Assembly (NCBI GenBank): GCA_017473705.1
Contig: JAFUJQ010000050.1
Coordinates: 37,066 to 101,065, forward strand
From: Bacteroidales bacterium
GTDB taxonomy: Bacteria > Bacteroidota > Bacteroidia > Bacteroidales > UBA932
DNA: 64,000 nucleotides
Direction: 5' to 3'
Shown here one piece after another: positions 34,016-42,666 of the stretch. The notes beneath the pieces were generated by a model, which did no database searches, was not told where the DNA came from, and saw only the letters and a list, made by a program, of their open reading frames with translations. How positions within the stretch are numbered: the first letter of the stretch is position 1; every line of letters starts with the position of its first letter. The position numbers and the translations under genes were made by a program.

Positions 34016-35251
34016 ATGGAAAAACAAGAAAAAAAGAAAAGGAACGGCCTGCTTATGAAAGGCCTTCTGGTCGTAGTGACCGCTCTCGTTCTTCAGATCC
34101 CTATGCTGATGCTTTCCAGCCTTGTTGATGACAGGAAAGATCTTCAGGATGAAGTTACTTTGGAAATATGGCATTCTCGAGGCGGGGAACAGACTATCCA
34201 CGCACCGGAACTGCAGATTGGCTATGAGTATACGACTGAAGAAAATGGGAAAAGCAAATCTGAACGCAGGACTCGCACCAAAAGGGCGGTCGAGGCAAAT
34301 CTTGAGGGCAATGCAGATGTGGAAATCCTGCATCGGTCCATTTACGAAATTCCGGTATATACAGCCGATATTACAATAACAGGAAAGTTCCAATTGGAAG
34401 GTAATGACTTGACATCTCAGACAGGAGATTTTAGATTCTGTCTTCCGCTGGGTGAGCACAAAGGACTAAAAGGACGCCCGGCTGTTGTCATCAATGGGAA
34501 AGAGTATCTGTTTGAAATTGACAAAGAGGGACTTTATGTGAATGTCTCTCCTCAAGTTCTCAATGCTGATCTGACTTTGGAGTATGCGATAACTGTCAAG
34601 TCAGATGGCATGGCCACCTTGAATTTCGAGCCTAATGCGAAGAATTATACTGTTTCGTTGACATCAGATTACCCTTCTCCGAGTTTCAACGGCTGTTGCC
34701 TGCCAAGCAAGAGAGAGGTGAGAGAAGATGGCTTTACAGCGGAATGGGTGGTGACTGAGATCAATACCTTCAGTGGATACGATAAGTCTTTCTTTGTTGA
34801 TTTCCATATTCCTGCAAACCAGTATCAGCAGACCGAAAGGGCCACAAAGTACTCGTTCCTGATCGTAATGCTGGTGTTCGTGGCAATTTTCTTTGTTGAG
34901 AGCATCTTCAGATGCAAAGTCAATATTGTGCAGTATATTGTGACAGGACTTTCTCTTTGCCTGTTCTATCTCTTGCTGCTCTCGATTAGCGAATATCTCT
35001 CATTCTCAATTGCTTATCTCATTGCGTCAGTGATGACAACAGCTGCCCTTGGAGGATATTTCTACGGATTTTTCAAGTCAAGGACCGCCATGATTTTCAC
35101 AACAGCTATAGCCTTGTTATATGCGTTTATATACCTCCTTTTGCAAATGGAGACGGGAAGCCTGCTTGTCGGTTCATTGGCACTGTTCTTAATACTTGGA
35201 GTCATAATGTATTTCACACGAAATTCCAATCTGTTCGAGTCTGATCGGTAA
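34016..35251 (+). CDS. creD: CreD-family inner membrane protein
   Basis: CreD proteins belong to envelope-stress regulons and affect colicin and beta-lactam tolerance in Gammaproteobacteria. 411 residues: N-terminal helix (about 15-35), a large exported domain (about 40-275), then about six helices to the end. LQIPMLMLSSLVDDR near the N-terminus and the YFVESIFRCKVNIVQYIVTGLSLCLFYLLLLSISE-type second half (shortened) are family features. Divergent from the LytTR gene across a 154-nt region that carries the candidate operator. Confidence 0.85.
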   Translation: MEKQEKKKRNGLLMKGLLVVVTALVLQIPMLMLSSLVDDRKDLQDEVTLEIWHSRGGEQTIHAPELQIGYEYTTEENGKSKSERRTRTKRAVEANLEGNADVEILHRSIYEIPVYTADITITGKFQLEGNDLTSQTGDFRFCLPLGEHKGLKGRPAVVINGKEYLFEIDKEGLYVNVSPQVLNADLTLEYAITVKSDGMATLNFEPNAKNYTVSLTSDYPSPSFNGCCLPSKREVREDGFTAEWVVTEINTFSGYDKSFFVDFHIPANQYQQTERATKYSFLIVMLVFVAIFFVESIFRCKVNIVQYIVTGLSLCLFYLLLLSISEYLSFSIAYLIASVMTTAALGGYFYGFFKSRTAMIFTTAIALLYAFIYLLLQMETGSLLVGSLALFLILGVIMYFTRNSNLFESDR

Positions 35252-35300
35252 AAACAAAGAGTTCAGCAGAAAACTGCTGAACTCTTTGTTTTTACCGATC
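35243..35300. terminator. Terminator of creD, perfect 27-bp stem
   Basis: GATCGGTAAAAACAAAGAGT begins a 27-bp arm (35243-35269); AAAA loop; the complementary arm is 35274-35300. The 5' arm includes the last two codons and stop of creD. Symmetrical, so it can also end dsbD-side transcription. Confidence 0.88.
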
Positions 35301-35368
35301 TTATATAAATATATATATCAAGATGAACAGTGCCGGAGGATGTACATCAAAGGTCGGCTTCTTGAGTA

Positions 35369-37339
35369 TTAATTGGTCATCATGTGATGATACTTGTCCA
35401 TACCTGACTTCAGGAAGTCGACGAATCCATCAATAGAGAGATCGTATCCCCGGACTGGAACCAGCATCTCACCATCCGGTGAAAGAAGCACGTAGTTCGG
35501 TTGAGCATTGACATTCCATAGCGTGCGTGCTGTGTATGAGTTTGCACGTCCAAGGTCCTTATATACCTTTCCGCTTTCAGCGTCAGTAACCCAGTCTTCC
35601 TTGTCAAGCTTGGTCTTGTCGTCAGTGTAGAGAGCGACAATCACAAAATGGTTGCGGAGAAGCTCGTGAACCTTAGGGTCACCCCATACTCTGGCTTCCA
35701 TCTCACGGCAGTTTACGCATCCATGACCGGTTACGTCTACGAATACAGGCTTCTTCTGCTCCTTTGCCGCAGCAAGACCTTCTTCAAGTGTAAAGTATCC
35801 GTGGAGTCCCAATGGCATGTGAAGACCAAAGTCGTTTGTCTGTTCTGCCTCAGCAGGTGCCGCAGACTGAGCTCGGTGCCCTCCCTGACCTATCACGAAG
35901 TCTTGAGTTGTGATAGGTGGCATGTATCCTGAAAGCGCCTTGAGAGGAGCTCCCCACATTCCAGGGATGAGGTATACGACAAATGAGAAGACCGCGATAG
36001 CCAGAGTGAGGCGTGGAACTGAGAGATGCTCGACAGGCTCGTCGTTCTCGAAACGGATCTTTCCGAGGAGATAGAGTCCGAGGAGTGTGAATACAACAAT
36101 CCAGATCGCGAGGTATACCTCTCTGTCGAGGATTCCCCAGTGATATGTCTGGTCTGCAACGCTGAGGAACTTCAGTCCGAGAGCTATCTCGACAAAACCG
36201 AGGACCACCTTGACTGAGTTGAGCCATCCACCGCCGCTCTGCTTGAATTTCTTTAGAAGAGAAGGGGAGAATGCGAGGATTGTGAATGGAAGAGCGAATG
36301 CTACAGAGAATGCAAGCATTGTCACCATCGGCTCCCAGAACTCGCCCTGAGTTGACTTGATGAGGACAGAGCCGACGATCGGACCTGTGCATGAGAATGA
36401 CACGAGTACGAGAGTGAGCGCCATGAAGAACACACCTGCGAGACCCTTCTTGTCAGAACCCTTGTCGCTCTTGTTTACAAGTGACTGAGGCAGAGTGATC
36501 TCGAACGCTCCGAAGAATGATGCTGCAAATACCATGAACACGATGAAGAAGATGATATTTGGAAGCCAGTGTGTCGAGAGCCAGTTGAATATGTCTGCTG
36601 TCACTGCGTCACCACCGATGATCCTTGTAAGCATGATGATCACAGAGATCGGAACTGTGTAAAGCAGAACGATGAAGATACCGTACATCGCAGCCTTGAA
36701 CCTTCCCTGCGCTACATTTTCAGAACCCTTCATGAAGAAAGATACGGTCATAGGAACCATAGGGAATACGCATGGAGTAAGAAGCATTGCAAATCCCCAG
36801 AGGATAGCCTCAAGGATGAGTCCCCAGATGGATCCGTTCTTCTTTTCTGGTTCTTCTACTGAAGTGCCATCACCGAGAGGAGCGACAGCAAATTCAGGAT
36901 CTATTGATACGTTGAAATCGTAGTATTCAGCCTTGCATGCCCCACCAGTGCATGAATTTGTGAAGATTGTTCCTGTGAAGGCAGCCTTGTCAGCTGTCAG
37001 CTTCACGTTCTGAGCGATGATTATCTCATTGTAATAATGCTTTGCCGGGTCGCCGAATTCGTCAGTCTCCTCAGTCGGAGTGCTGATCTCATAAGGCTCG
37101 CCAACAAGCTCGCCGCCATCTACGGCAGCATCCATCACCTCTGTTGCAGAGAACTCGTCTGCGAGAGTATATGTGTGATATCCGTCTGCAATCTTTCCGG
37201 TGAAGATGACTCTGTATACGTCCTTCTCACCAGCTTCCTCGACGTGCGACGACCATGTCACCAGTTGGGACGGTGCTATCTGGGCAAATGACGCGACACA
37301 TATAGCGAGTGAAGCGATAATTGTCAAAAACTTTTTCAT
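35369..37339 (-). CDS. dsbD: Thiol:disulfide interchange protein DsbD
   Basis: Passes electrons from cytoplasmic thioredoxin to periplasmic proteins. 656 residues: signal peptide (1-19), an N-terminal DsbD-alpha-like domain, eight-helix core with the redox cysteines in LTPCVFPMVP and FSCTGPIVGS, and a C-terminal thioredoxin domain with HGCVNCRE at about residue 540. The N-terminal pair is displaced to TNSCTGGACKAEY. Next gene upstream on the strand is rny, 21 nt away. Confidence 0.94.
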   Translation of the reverse strand: MKKFLTIIASLAICVASFAQIAPSQLVTWSSHVEEAGEKDVYRVIFTGKIADGYHTYTLADEFSATEVMDAAVDGGELVGEPYEISTPTEETDEFGDPAKHYYNEIIIAQNVKLTADKAAFTGTIFTNSCTGGACKAEYYDFNVSIDPEFAVAPLGDGTSVEEPEKKNGSIWGLILEAILWGFAMLLTPCVFPMVPMTVSFFMKGSENVAQGRFKAAMYGIFIVLLYTVPISVIIMLTRIIGGDAVTADIFNWLSTHWLPNIIFFIVFMVFAASFFGAFEITLPQSLVNKSDKGSDKKGLAGVFFMALTLVLVSFSCTGPIVGSVLIKSTQGEFWEPMVTMLAFSVAFALPFTILAFSPSLLKKFKQSGGGWLNSVKVVLGFVEIALGLKFLSVADQTYHWGILDREVYLAIWIVVFTLLGLYLLGKIRFENDEPVEHLSVPRLTLAIAVFSFVVYLIPGMWGAPLKALSGYMPPITTQDFVIGQGGHRAQSAAPAEAEQTNDFGLHMPLGLHGYFTLEEGLAAAKEQKKPVFVDVTGHGCVNCREMEARVWGDPKVHELLRNHFVIVALYTDDKTKLDKEDWVTDAESGKVYKDLGRANSYTARTLWNVNAQPNYVLLSPDGEMLVPVRGYDLSIDGFVDFLKSGMDKYHHMMTN

Positions 37340-37359
37340 TATCAGTTTAGTGTTATGGA

Positions 37360-38904
37360 TTACTTTGCAAATGCTACTGAACGTGTTTCACGGATTACGG
37401 TGATCTTCACCTGTCCAGGATATACCATCTCTTCCTGGATTCTTCTTGCTATTTCGGTCGAGAGTGTCTCCGCATCCTTGTCTGTCACCTGGTCTGCTCC
37501 GACAATGACGCGAAGCTCGCGTCCGGCCTGGATGGCGTAGGTCTTGGTTACTCCCGGATATGACTGTGCGATGTTCTCCATGTCCTTGAGTCTCTTGATG
37601 TAAGACTCGATGACCTCTCGGCGGGCTCCCGGACGTGCTCCTGATATGGCGTCACCTACCATTACGAGAGGCGAGATGATTGAAGTCATCTCGATCTCTT
37701 CATGGTGAGATCCGATCGCGTTGCATACCTCAGGCTTCTCCTTGTATTTCTCGGCGAGCTTCATACCGAGGATTGCATGTGGAAGTTCCGGATCCTCGTC
37801 TGAAACCTTTCCGATATCGTGGAGGAGACCTGCTCTCTTCGCAACCTTAGGATTGAGACCAAGCTCTGAAGCCATTGTGGCACAGATGTTTGCTACCTCT
37901 CGTGCATGCTGGAGGAGATTCTGTCCATATGACGAACGGTACTTCATGCGACCGATGAGCTTGACGAGCTCTATGTGCATTCCATGGATGCCGAGGTCGA
38001 TGCATGTCCTCTTACCGGTCTCCATGATCTCTTCCTCGAGCTGCTTCTGCACCTTTGCAACAACCTCTTCGATACGCGCAGGGTGTATGCGTCCGTCAAT
38101 TACCAGCTGGTGGAGTGCAAGACGGGCAACCTCTCTTCTTACAGGGTCGAAAGCTGAAAGAAGAATCGCTTCCGGAGTGTCGTCAACAACGATTTCAACA
38201 CCGGTAGCAGCCTCAAGTGCGCGGATGTTGCGACCTTCACGTCCGATGATGCGTCCCTTGATCTCGTCGCTCTCGATATGGAAGACGGTTACCGCATTCT
38301 CAATTGCAGTTTCAGATGCTGTTCTCTGTATTGTGTTGATTACGATGCGCTTGGCTTCCTTGCTTGCGGTCAGGCGTGCTTCATCCATGGCGTCATTGAT
38401 ATAAGACTGAGCCTGTGTCCTGGCCTCTGCCTTCATGCTTTCCATGAGCTGATTCTTCGCTTCTGCTGCTGTCATTCCGGCAATAGCTTCTATCTGCCTG
38501 ATGGCATCCTGACGAAGTTCTTCATACTCTTCACGCTTGCGGCTTGCTGCATCAAGCTGTGCCTTGAGCGCCTCCTTCTGATGTTCGAGTTCCTTGTTCT
38601 TGCGTCCAAGCTCAGCATTCTGCTGGTTCAAGCTGTTCTCCTTCTGCTTCAGGCGGTTCTCGATCTCGTTGATCTGCTTATTCCTTTCGTTGATGTACTG
38701 CTCGTGTTCGCTTTTGAGCTGCAGGAACTTCTCCTTCGCCTGGAAGATCTTCTCCTTCTTTATGCCTTCCGCCTCGAGCTCTGCCTTCTTGATGATCTCC
38801 TCCTTCTGTCCCTTAAGAAGTATCTTACGGACAAATATGTAGGTGCCGAGGGCACATACAGCACCCAGAACGGCAAACAGGATGTAGAATAAAATATTTG
38901 TCAT
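37360..38904 (-). CDS. rny: Ribonuclease Y
   Basis: Membrane-tethered endoribonuclease that begins mRNA decay. Started at 38904 ([14 protein letters not shown]), 514 residues: N-terminal helix (about 4-24), coiled coil (about 30-180), KH domain with [20 protein letters not shown], and HD domain with [13 protein letters not shown]. The upstream ATG at 38952 lies within a terminator stem and is unlikely. Confidence 0.96.
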   Translation of the reverse strand: MTNILFYILFAVLGAVCALGTYIFVRKILLKGQKEEIIKKAELEAEGIKKEKIFQAKEKFLQLKSEHEQYINERNKQINEIENRLKQKENSLNQQNAELGRKNKELEHQKEALKAQLDAASRKREEYEELRQDAIRQIEAIAGMTAAEAKNQLMESMKAEARTQAQSYINDAMDEARLTASKEAKRIVINTIQRTASETAIENAVTVFHIESDEIKGRIIGREGRNIRALEAATGVEIVVDDTPEAILLSAFDPVRREVARLALHQLVIDGRIHPARIEEVVAKVQKQLEEEIMETGKRTCIDLGIHGMHIELVKLIGRMKYRSSYGQNLLQHAREVANICATMASELGLNPKVAKRAGLLHDIGKVSDEDPELPHAILGMKLAEKYKEKPEVCNAIGSHHEEIEMTSIISPLVMVGDAISGARPGARREVIESYIKRLKDMENIAQSYPGVTKTYAIQAGRELRVIVGADQVTDKDAETLSTEIARRIQEEMVYPGQVKITVIRETRSVAFAK

Positions 38905-38931
38905 AACGTTATATATATGGTTTAAGTTCAA

Positions 38932-38967
38932 CAAAAAATGACCAGTCTCCATTTCAGCAGACTGGTC
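38932..38967 (-). terminator. Terminator between the structured RNA and rny
   Basis: On the minus strand GACCAGTCT/AGACTGGTC (9 bp, 10-nt loop), followed by ATTTTTTG. It lies after the zapA-side RNA and 28 nt before the rny ATG, implying that rny has a separate promoter. Confidence 0.75.
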
Positions 38968-38989
38968 AGGTTATTTATAAAAAGCCGTT

Positions 38990-39139
38990 AGCTGTTTGTC
39001 AGAAAATCTTAAAAAATAAGATTTGGGTTCCGGTGTGCAGTTCAGACATCCTCCGTCCCACTTGCGTGGAATCCCCATGCGGGTAACCTAGGTCCGTCAT
39101 CCCTATCCGAGATAACCCTGTTACATTATTAGTGTTGAT
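38990..39139 (-). ncRNA. ssrS: Structured RNA between zapA and rny, likely 6S RNA
   Basis: No ORF but a clear promoter: minus-strand TATTTTTG (39152-39145) with TTG (39177-39175) 22 nt upstream. The predicted transcript folds as a long irregular hairpin: GGGTT/AACCC and CGG/CCG at the base, an internal bubble, GAC/GTC and CCT/AGG further up, then CCC-GCAT-GGG and CCAC-GCAA-GTGG apical hairpins, the latter with a GNRA loop. An A/U stem AAATCTTA/TAAGATTT follows. The neighbour is zapA, as for 6S RNA in many bacteria. Rod shape, length of about 150 nt and neighbour support 6S (the Bacteroidales-1 type); ends are approximate. Confidence 0.5.
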
Positions 39140-39144
39140 TTCAG

Positions 39145-39177
39145 CAAAAATAAGTAACTAACGGCTGTTTTATTCAA
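39145..39177 (-). promoter_or_regulatory. Promoter of the structured RNA
   Basis: TATTTTTG (39152-39145) and TTG (39177-39175) on the minus strand, 22 nt apart; the -33 element overlaps the end of zapA. Confidence 0.6.
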
Positions 39178-39454
39178 TGTTGTCAAGATAAGCCTCAAGC
39201 TCCTTGAGCAGCGCTCCTTCCTCTTCAAGTGCGTTCTCGAGCTGTTTCTGCAGCCCGCTGTTCACTATGCCGACATTCAGTGCAACAAGTGAAAGAACCT
39301 CGATCATTCCCTTTGTAGGGTATTTGTCAAGGTAGAACTTCACCCTGCGGTTTATGTCGTCAACGGCCTTTCTGATCATCTCCTCGTGCTCCGGAGACTT
39401 CACCTGCAAAGGGTATGAACGGTCTGCAATTACTACGCTTATGCTCTGTGCCAT
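39170..39454 (-). CDS. zapA: Cell division protein ZapA
   Basis: FtsZ-ring associated protein. Started at 39454 (MAQSISVVIADRSYPL), 94 residues, with the N-terminal beta hairpin containing YPLQVKSPEHEEMIRKA and a C-terminal coiled coil. It lies 2 nt after the small coiled-coil gene. The 39481 start would overlap that gene. Confidence 0.88.
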   Translation of the reverse strand: MAQSISVVIADRSYPLQVKSPEHEEMIRKAVDDINRRVKFYLDKYPTKGMIEVLSLVALNVGIVNSGLQKQLENALEEEGALLKELEAYLDNIE

Positions 39455-39456
39455 AT

Positions 39457-39729
39457 TTATCCCTCCATCAAAGTGATGCACCTGTCAATCTCCTTTATGA
39501 GCCTGTCGATCTTCTTTCTGGCTTCGGTGTTGTCCGCGTCGCCTGATTTGAATGCGTCAGCAAGCTTAAGGTTATCAATCGTTCTTTCTAACTCTGTTAT
39601 CTGCTTTGCGTAGGCTTCGTTCTGAGCAGTAGACTGCGCCAACTCTGTCTCCAGCCTTTTACGCTCCTGTCTTTCAGTTTCGTAGGCCGATATAAGCTGC
39701 TTTATCCTCTCTTTGAGTCTGTCTATCAT
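39457..39729 (-). CDS. Small coiled-coil protein upstream of zapA
   Basis: Started at 39729 (MIDRLKERIKQLISAY), 90 residues, predicted as one long coiled coil rich in Glu/Lys/Gln with no membrane segment. Its size and place directly before zapA suggest a ZapA partner of ZapB-like form, which is inference. TAAATTTG at 39761-39754 is its promoter. Confidence 0.75.
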   Translation of the reverse strand: MIDRLKERIKQLISAYETERQERKRLETELAQSTAQNEAYAKQITELERTIDNLKLADAFKSGDADNTEARKKIDRLIKEIDRCITLMEG

Positions 39730-39753
39730 TTCAAAACAATTAAACCTGACGTG

Positions 39754-39761
39754 CAAATTTA
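39754..39761 (-). promoter_or_regulatory. Promoter of the coiled-coil gene and zapA
   Basis: Minus-strand TAAATTTG, 24 nt before the ATG. Confidence 0.55.
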
Positions 39762-39765
39762 TAAA

Positions 39766-39808
39766 AAACTGAGCGAAAATCAAAACGATTTTGACTTTCG
39801 CTCAGTTT
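39766..39808. terminator. Terminator after the 2-oxoacid oxidoreductase operon
   Basis: AAACTGAGCGAAA/TTTCGCTCAGTTT with a further inner TCAAAA/TTTTGA pairing, 18 nt past the gamma-subunit stop. Confidence 0.85.
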
Positions 39809-39826
39809 AAATATCAAATCAAGTCC

Positions 39827-40372
39827 TTATTGGAGGACTTCAACTGCCTTCATGCCTTCCTCAATTGCAGCCTTGTTGAGAGAAATAAGGTCTGCATAAC
39901 GTGCAGGGATGCACTTTGCAAGTCCCTTGTCGATGTTCTCAGACTTGATGAAAGGTTTCATCTGGAGGTATGCTCCCATTACAGCCATGTTGTATACCTT
40001 GGAGTTACCTACCTGTGCCGCAACGTTGATCGCATCGATCCTGCAGATCCTGATGTCAGTTCTCGTCGGAGGGTTGATGATACCGTTAGGGTCGTAGATA
40101 AGCAGACCGCCAGGCTTGACAGTGCTCTCGAACTTGTCGAGCGACTGCTGGTTCAGGATGATCGCTGTGTCGTACTTTGTCACGATTGGCGAGCTGATCT
40201 TCTTGTCGCTGAGGATGACGCACACATTGGCTGTGCCTCCACGCATCTCCGGACCATATGATGGCATCCATGTCACCTCCATGTCCTGCATGATTGCGCA
40301 GTATGCGAGAATCTTTCCCATAGAGAGGACGCCCTGTCCTCCGAATCCTGCAATGATTATCTCTTCTTTCAT
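39827..40372 (-). CDS. korC: 2-oxoacid:ferredoxin oxidoreductase, gamma subunit
   Basis: 181 residues of the POR gamma-type domain: GFGGQGVLSMGKILAYCA at the N-terminus and the PSYGPEMRGGTANVCVILSD segment. Last gene of the four-gene operon, 2 nt after the beta subunit. The complex oxidatively decarboxylates 2-oxoacids to acyl-CoA with reduced ferredoxin, or the reverse. Confidence 0.93.
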   Translation of the reverse strand: MKEEIIIAGFGGQGVLSMGKILAYCAIMQDMEVTWMPSYGPEMRGGTANVCVILSDKKISSPIVTKYDTAIILNQQSLDKFESTVKPGGLLIYDPNGIINPPTRTDIRICRIDAINVAAQVGNSKVYNMAVMGAYLQMKPFIKSENIDKGLAKCIPARYADLISLNKAAIEEGMKAVEVLQ

Positions 40373-40374
40373 AA

Positions 40375-41148
40375 TTACTCCTGTTTTAATACGTCCTTAA
40401 TGTCACCGAGCGGATACTTTGGGAACATGTTCTCCACCATCCACTTGTTGGCTGCTGTAGGGCTCATCTTCCAGCCTGAGTTGCAAGTAGCAACGATCTC
40501 TACGAATGAGAGTCCGATGCCTTTCTGGCTGTATTCGAATGCCTTCCTGATGGCTGCCTTTGCCTTGCGTGCAGCAACGGCAGTGTGAACTGACTGTCTT
40601 GTGATGAAGGCAGTTCCGTCAAGCTGTGCGATCATAGGAGCGAGCACGAGAGGGAATCCGTTGAGCTTTGCGTCACGTCCGTAAGGAGTAGTGGCGGTCT
40701 TCATGCCGAGGAGAGTTGTAGGAGCCATCTGGCCTCCTGTCATACCATATATACCATTGTTGATGAAGATCACTACGATGTTCTCTCCACGGCTGCAAGC
40801 ATGGATTATCTCTGCTGTACCGATAGATGCGAGGTCGCCGTCTCCCTGATATGTGAATACATATTTTTCAGGGTTGAGTCTCTTGGCTGCAGTTGCAAGT
40901 GCCGGAGCGCGGCCGTGAGCGGCCTGCTGCCAGTCGACATTGAGATAGTTGTATGCAAATACCGAGCAGCCTACCGGGCTGACTGCGATGGTCTCCTCCT
41001 GAATGCCCATCTCTTCGATGACCTCGGCGATGAGTTTATGTACTGTTCCATGAGAACATCCTGGACAGTAATGCATTACATTGTCTGTCAGAATAGGGGT
41101 CTTCTTGTAGACGATGTTCTCGGGTTTCTTGATATCTTCTATATTCAT
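40375..41148 (-). CDS. korB: 2-oxoacid:ferredoxin oxidoreductase, beta (TPP) subunit
   Basis: 257 residues. MHYCPGCSHGTVH near residue 27 gives cluster/TPP-side cysteines, and the TPP motif GDGDLASIGTAEIIHAC...NNGIYGMTGGQ is complete. Substrate preference (2-oxoglutarate or branched-chain 2-oxoacids) cannot be decided from sequence by eye. It lies 8 nt after the alpha subunit gene. Confidence 0.94.
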   Translation of the reverse strand: MNIEDIKKPENIVYKKTPILTDNVMHYCPGCSHGTVHKLIAEVIEEMGIQEETIAVSPVGCSVFAYNYLNVDWQQAAHGRAPALATAAKRLNPEKYVFTYQGDGDLASIGTAEIIHACSRGENIVVIFINNGIYGMTGGQMAPTTLLGMKTATTPYGRDAKLNGFPLVLAPMIAQLDGTAFITRQSVHTAVAARKAKAAIRKAFEYSQKGIGLSFVEIVATCNSGWKMSPTAANKWMVENMFPKYPLGDIKDVLKQE

Positions 41149-41156
41149 AGTCTTGC

Positions 41157-42239
41157 TTATTTCAGATTGTTGAACTTCTTGAACGCCTCTACAATTTCAT
41201 CAGGTGTGTAGATGATGCCTCCCTGTCTTCCGTAGAAGCCTACAGGGCACTTGCCGTTTACTGCGAGTCTTACGTCGTCTACCATCTGGCCGAGGTTGAG
41301 CTCGATGCTCATCATGCTCTTCACCTTGCCTGAGAGCTCTTCGAGCCTCTTGGTCGGGAATGGGAAGAGGGTTACTGGTCTGAGGAGACCAGCCTTTATG
41401 CCTTCTTCGCGGAGCTGGTCGACAACAGCTTCGCAGATACGTGACGAGCATCCGAATGCCACGAAAACATATTCGGCATCTTCTGTCTGGTATTCTTCGT
41501 ATTTCACTTCCTGCTCCTTGATGACCTCGTACTTTGCTGCAAGCTTCTGGTTGAAGCGCTCCTGTACGTCTGATTCGAGGGCGAGTGATGTGATCACGTT
41601 GTATGGTCTGTCAGCTGTCTTTCCTGTTGTAGCCCATGGAGCGGCCTTCAGAATCTCCTCCTTGGTCATGCGTGGCTTCTCCGGACGAAGCTCTACCTTC
41701 TCCATCATCTGGCCTACGATACCGTCGGCAAGGATGATGACAGGTGTGCGGTATTTGAATGCAAGGTCAAATCCCCAGTCAACGAAGTCGTACATGTCCT
41801 GTGCTGAAGCAGGTGCGAGGACAATAGCGTTATAGTCTCCGTGTCCGCCGCCCTTGACGCACTGGTTGTAGTCACTCTGGCTAGGCTGGATGGTGCCGAG
41901 ACCAGGACCGCCGCGCTGGCAGTTCACGACAACGCAAGGGAGCTCTGCTCCTGCGAGGTAGCTGAGGCCCTCGCACATGAGGCTGATTCCCGGCGAGCTT
42001 GAAGAGGTCATGACCTTCTTTCCGCAGCATGCGCCGCCGTATACCATGTTGATTGAAGATGTCTCGCTCTCTGCCTGAAGGACCACCATGCCTGTAGTGA
42101 GCCAAGGTCTTTCCTTCATGAGGGTTTCCATTACTTCAGACTGCGGAGTGATAGGATAACCGAAGTATCCGTCCGCACCGTTGCGTATTGCCGATATGGC
42201 AATCGCCTCGTTTCCTTTCATCAGAATTTTCTCTGCCAT
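41157..42239 (-). CDS. korA: 2-oxoacid:ferredoxin oxidoreductase, alpha subunit (KorA/VorB type)
   Basis: 360 residues: EAIAISAIRNGADGYFGYPITPQSEVME and the ASGPGISL-equivalent SSSPGISLMCEGLSYLAGAE (domain I), then the transketolase-C-like domain II from about 240. It corresponds to the VorB/KorA subunit of Bacteroidota. Follows the ferredoxin gene by 5 nt. Confidence 0.94.
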   Translation of the reverse strand: MAEKILMKGNEAIAISAIRNGADGYFGYPITPQSEVMETLMKERPWLTTGMVVLQAESETSSINMVYGGACCGKKVMTSSSSPGISLMCEGLSYLAGAELPCVVVNCQRGGPGLGTIQPSQSDYNQCVKGGGHGDYNAIVLAPASAQDMYDFVDWGFDLAFKYRTPVIILADGIVGQMMEKVELRPEKPRMTKEEILKAAPWATTGKTADRPYNVITSLALESDVQERFNQKLAAKYEVIKEQEVKYEEYQTEDAEYVFVAFGCSSRICEAVVDQLREEGIKAGLLRPVTLFPFPTKRLEELSGKVKSMMSIELNLGQMVDDVRLAVNGKCPVGFYGRQGGIIYTPDEIVEAFKKFNNLK

Positions 42240-42244
42240 ATCCC

Positions 42245-42463
42245 TTAGATTTTAACTCTGTAAACAGTAATTACCGAATCAGGGCAGACGACTGCACAGT
42301 TTGAACAGCCAATGCACGCCTCGCCAACCATTTCGGCATAATGATAACCTTTGTTGTTGACCAGCTTCGAAAGTTCGATGCTCTTGGTCGGACAGTTCTC
42401 GACGCAGACACCGCAGCCTTTGCATTTCTGTGTGTCTACTTCAATTGCTCCTTTGAATGCCAT
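42245..42463 (-). CDS. korD: 4Fe-4S dicluster ferredoxin subunit of the oxidoreductase
   Basis: Started at 42463 (MAFKGAIEVDTQKCKGC): 72 residues with two CxxCxxCxxxCP clusters, CKGCGVCVENCP and CIGCSNCAVVCP. It carries electrons from the TPP subunit. First gene of korD-A-B-C; the longer upstream frame begins in the A/T-rich region between divergent operons and is not credible. Confidence 0.93.
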   Translation of the reverse strand: MAFKGAIEVDTQKCKGCGVCVENCPTKSIELSKLVNNKGYHYAEMVGEACIGCSNCAVVCPDSVITVYRVKI

Positions 42464-42635
42464 TACTATAGAATTTAAAAGTTTTGTGATTTGTGTCAGT
42501 TTCAGTACTTTATATGAAAAAGCATTTGTGGTTTCAAAATCGAAGTAAATATAAGGCATTTTTATTGAATTGTCAAACCTTCCTGATAAAAAGCATAATT
42601 TTTTCATTCCCCGTCAATTTGTAGGAATTTTTATG

Positions 42636-42643
42636 TAACTTTG
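42636..42643 (+). promoter_or_regulatory. Promoter of the deaminase-phosphorylase operon
   Basis: TAACTTTG matches TAnnTTTG; TTTG at 42618-42621 is a possible but closely spaced -33 element. ATG is 23 nt downstream. Confidence 0.5.
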
Positions 42644-42666
42644 AAAACTTTAAACGCTTATGTCCT

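Noticed and set aside
37721-38404. 227-codon plus-strand ORF opposite rny
   Set aside because: Shadow of the KH/HD coding region; Ser/Arg/Met-rich with no domain.
38278-38892. 204-codon Leu-rich plus-strand ORF opposite rny
   Set aside because: Antisense of the RNase Y coiled coil, whose Glu/Lys codons read as Leu/Phe on the other strand.
39001-39140. tmRNA or SRP RNA between rny and zapA
   Set aside because: No tRNA-like acceptor/T-loop ends or tag ORF for tmRNA, and no SRP GGAAGCAG-type apical loop.
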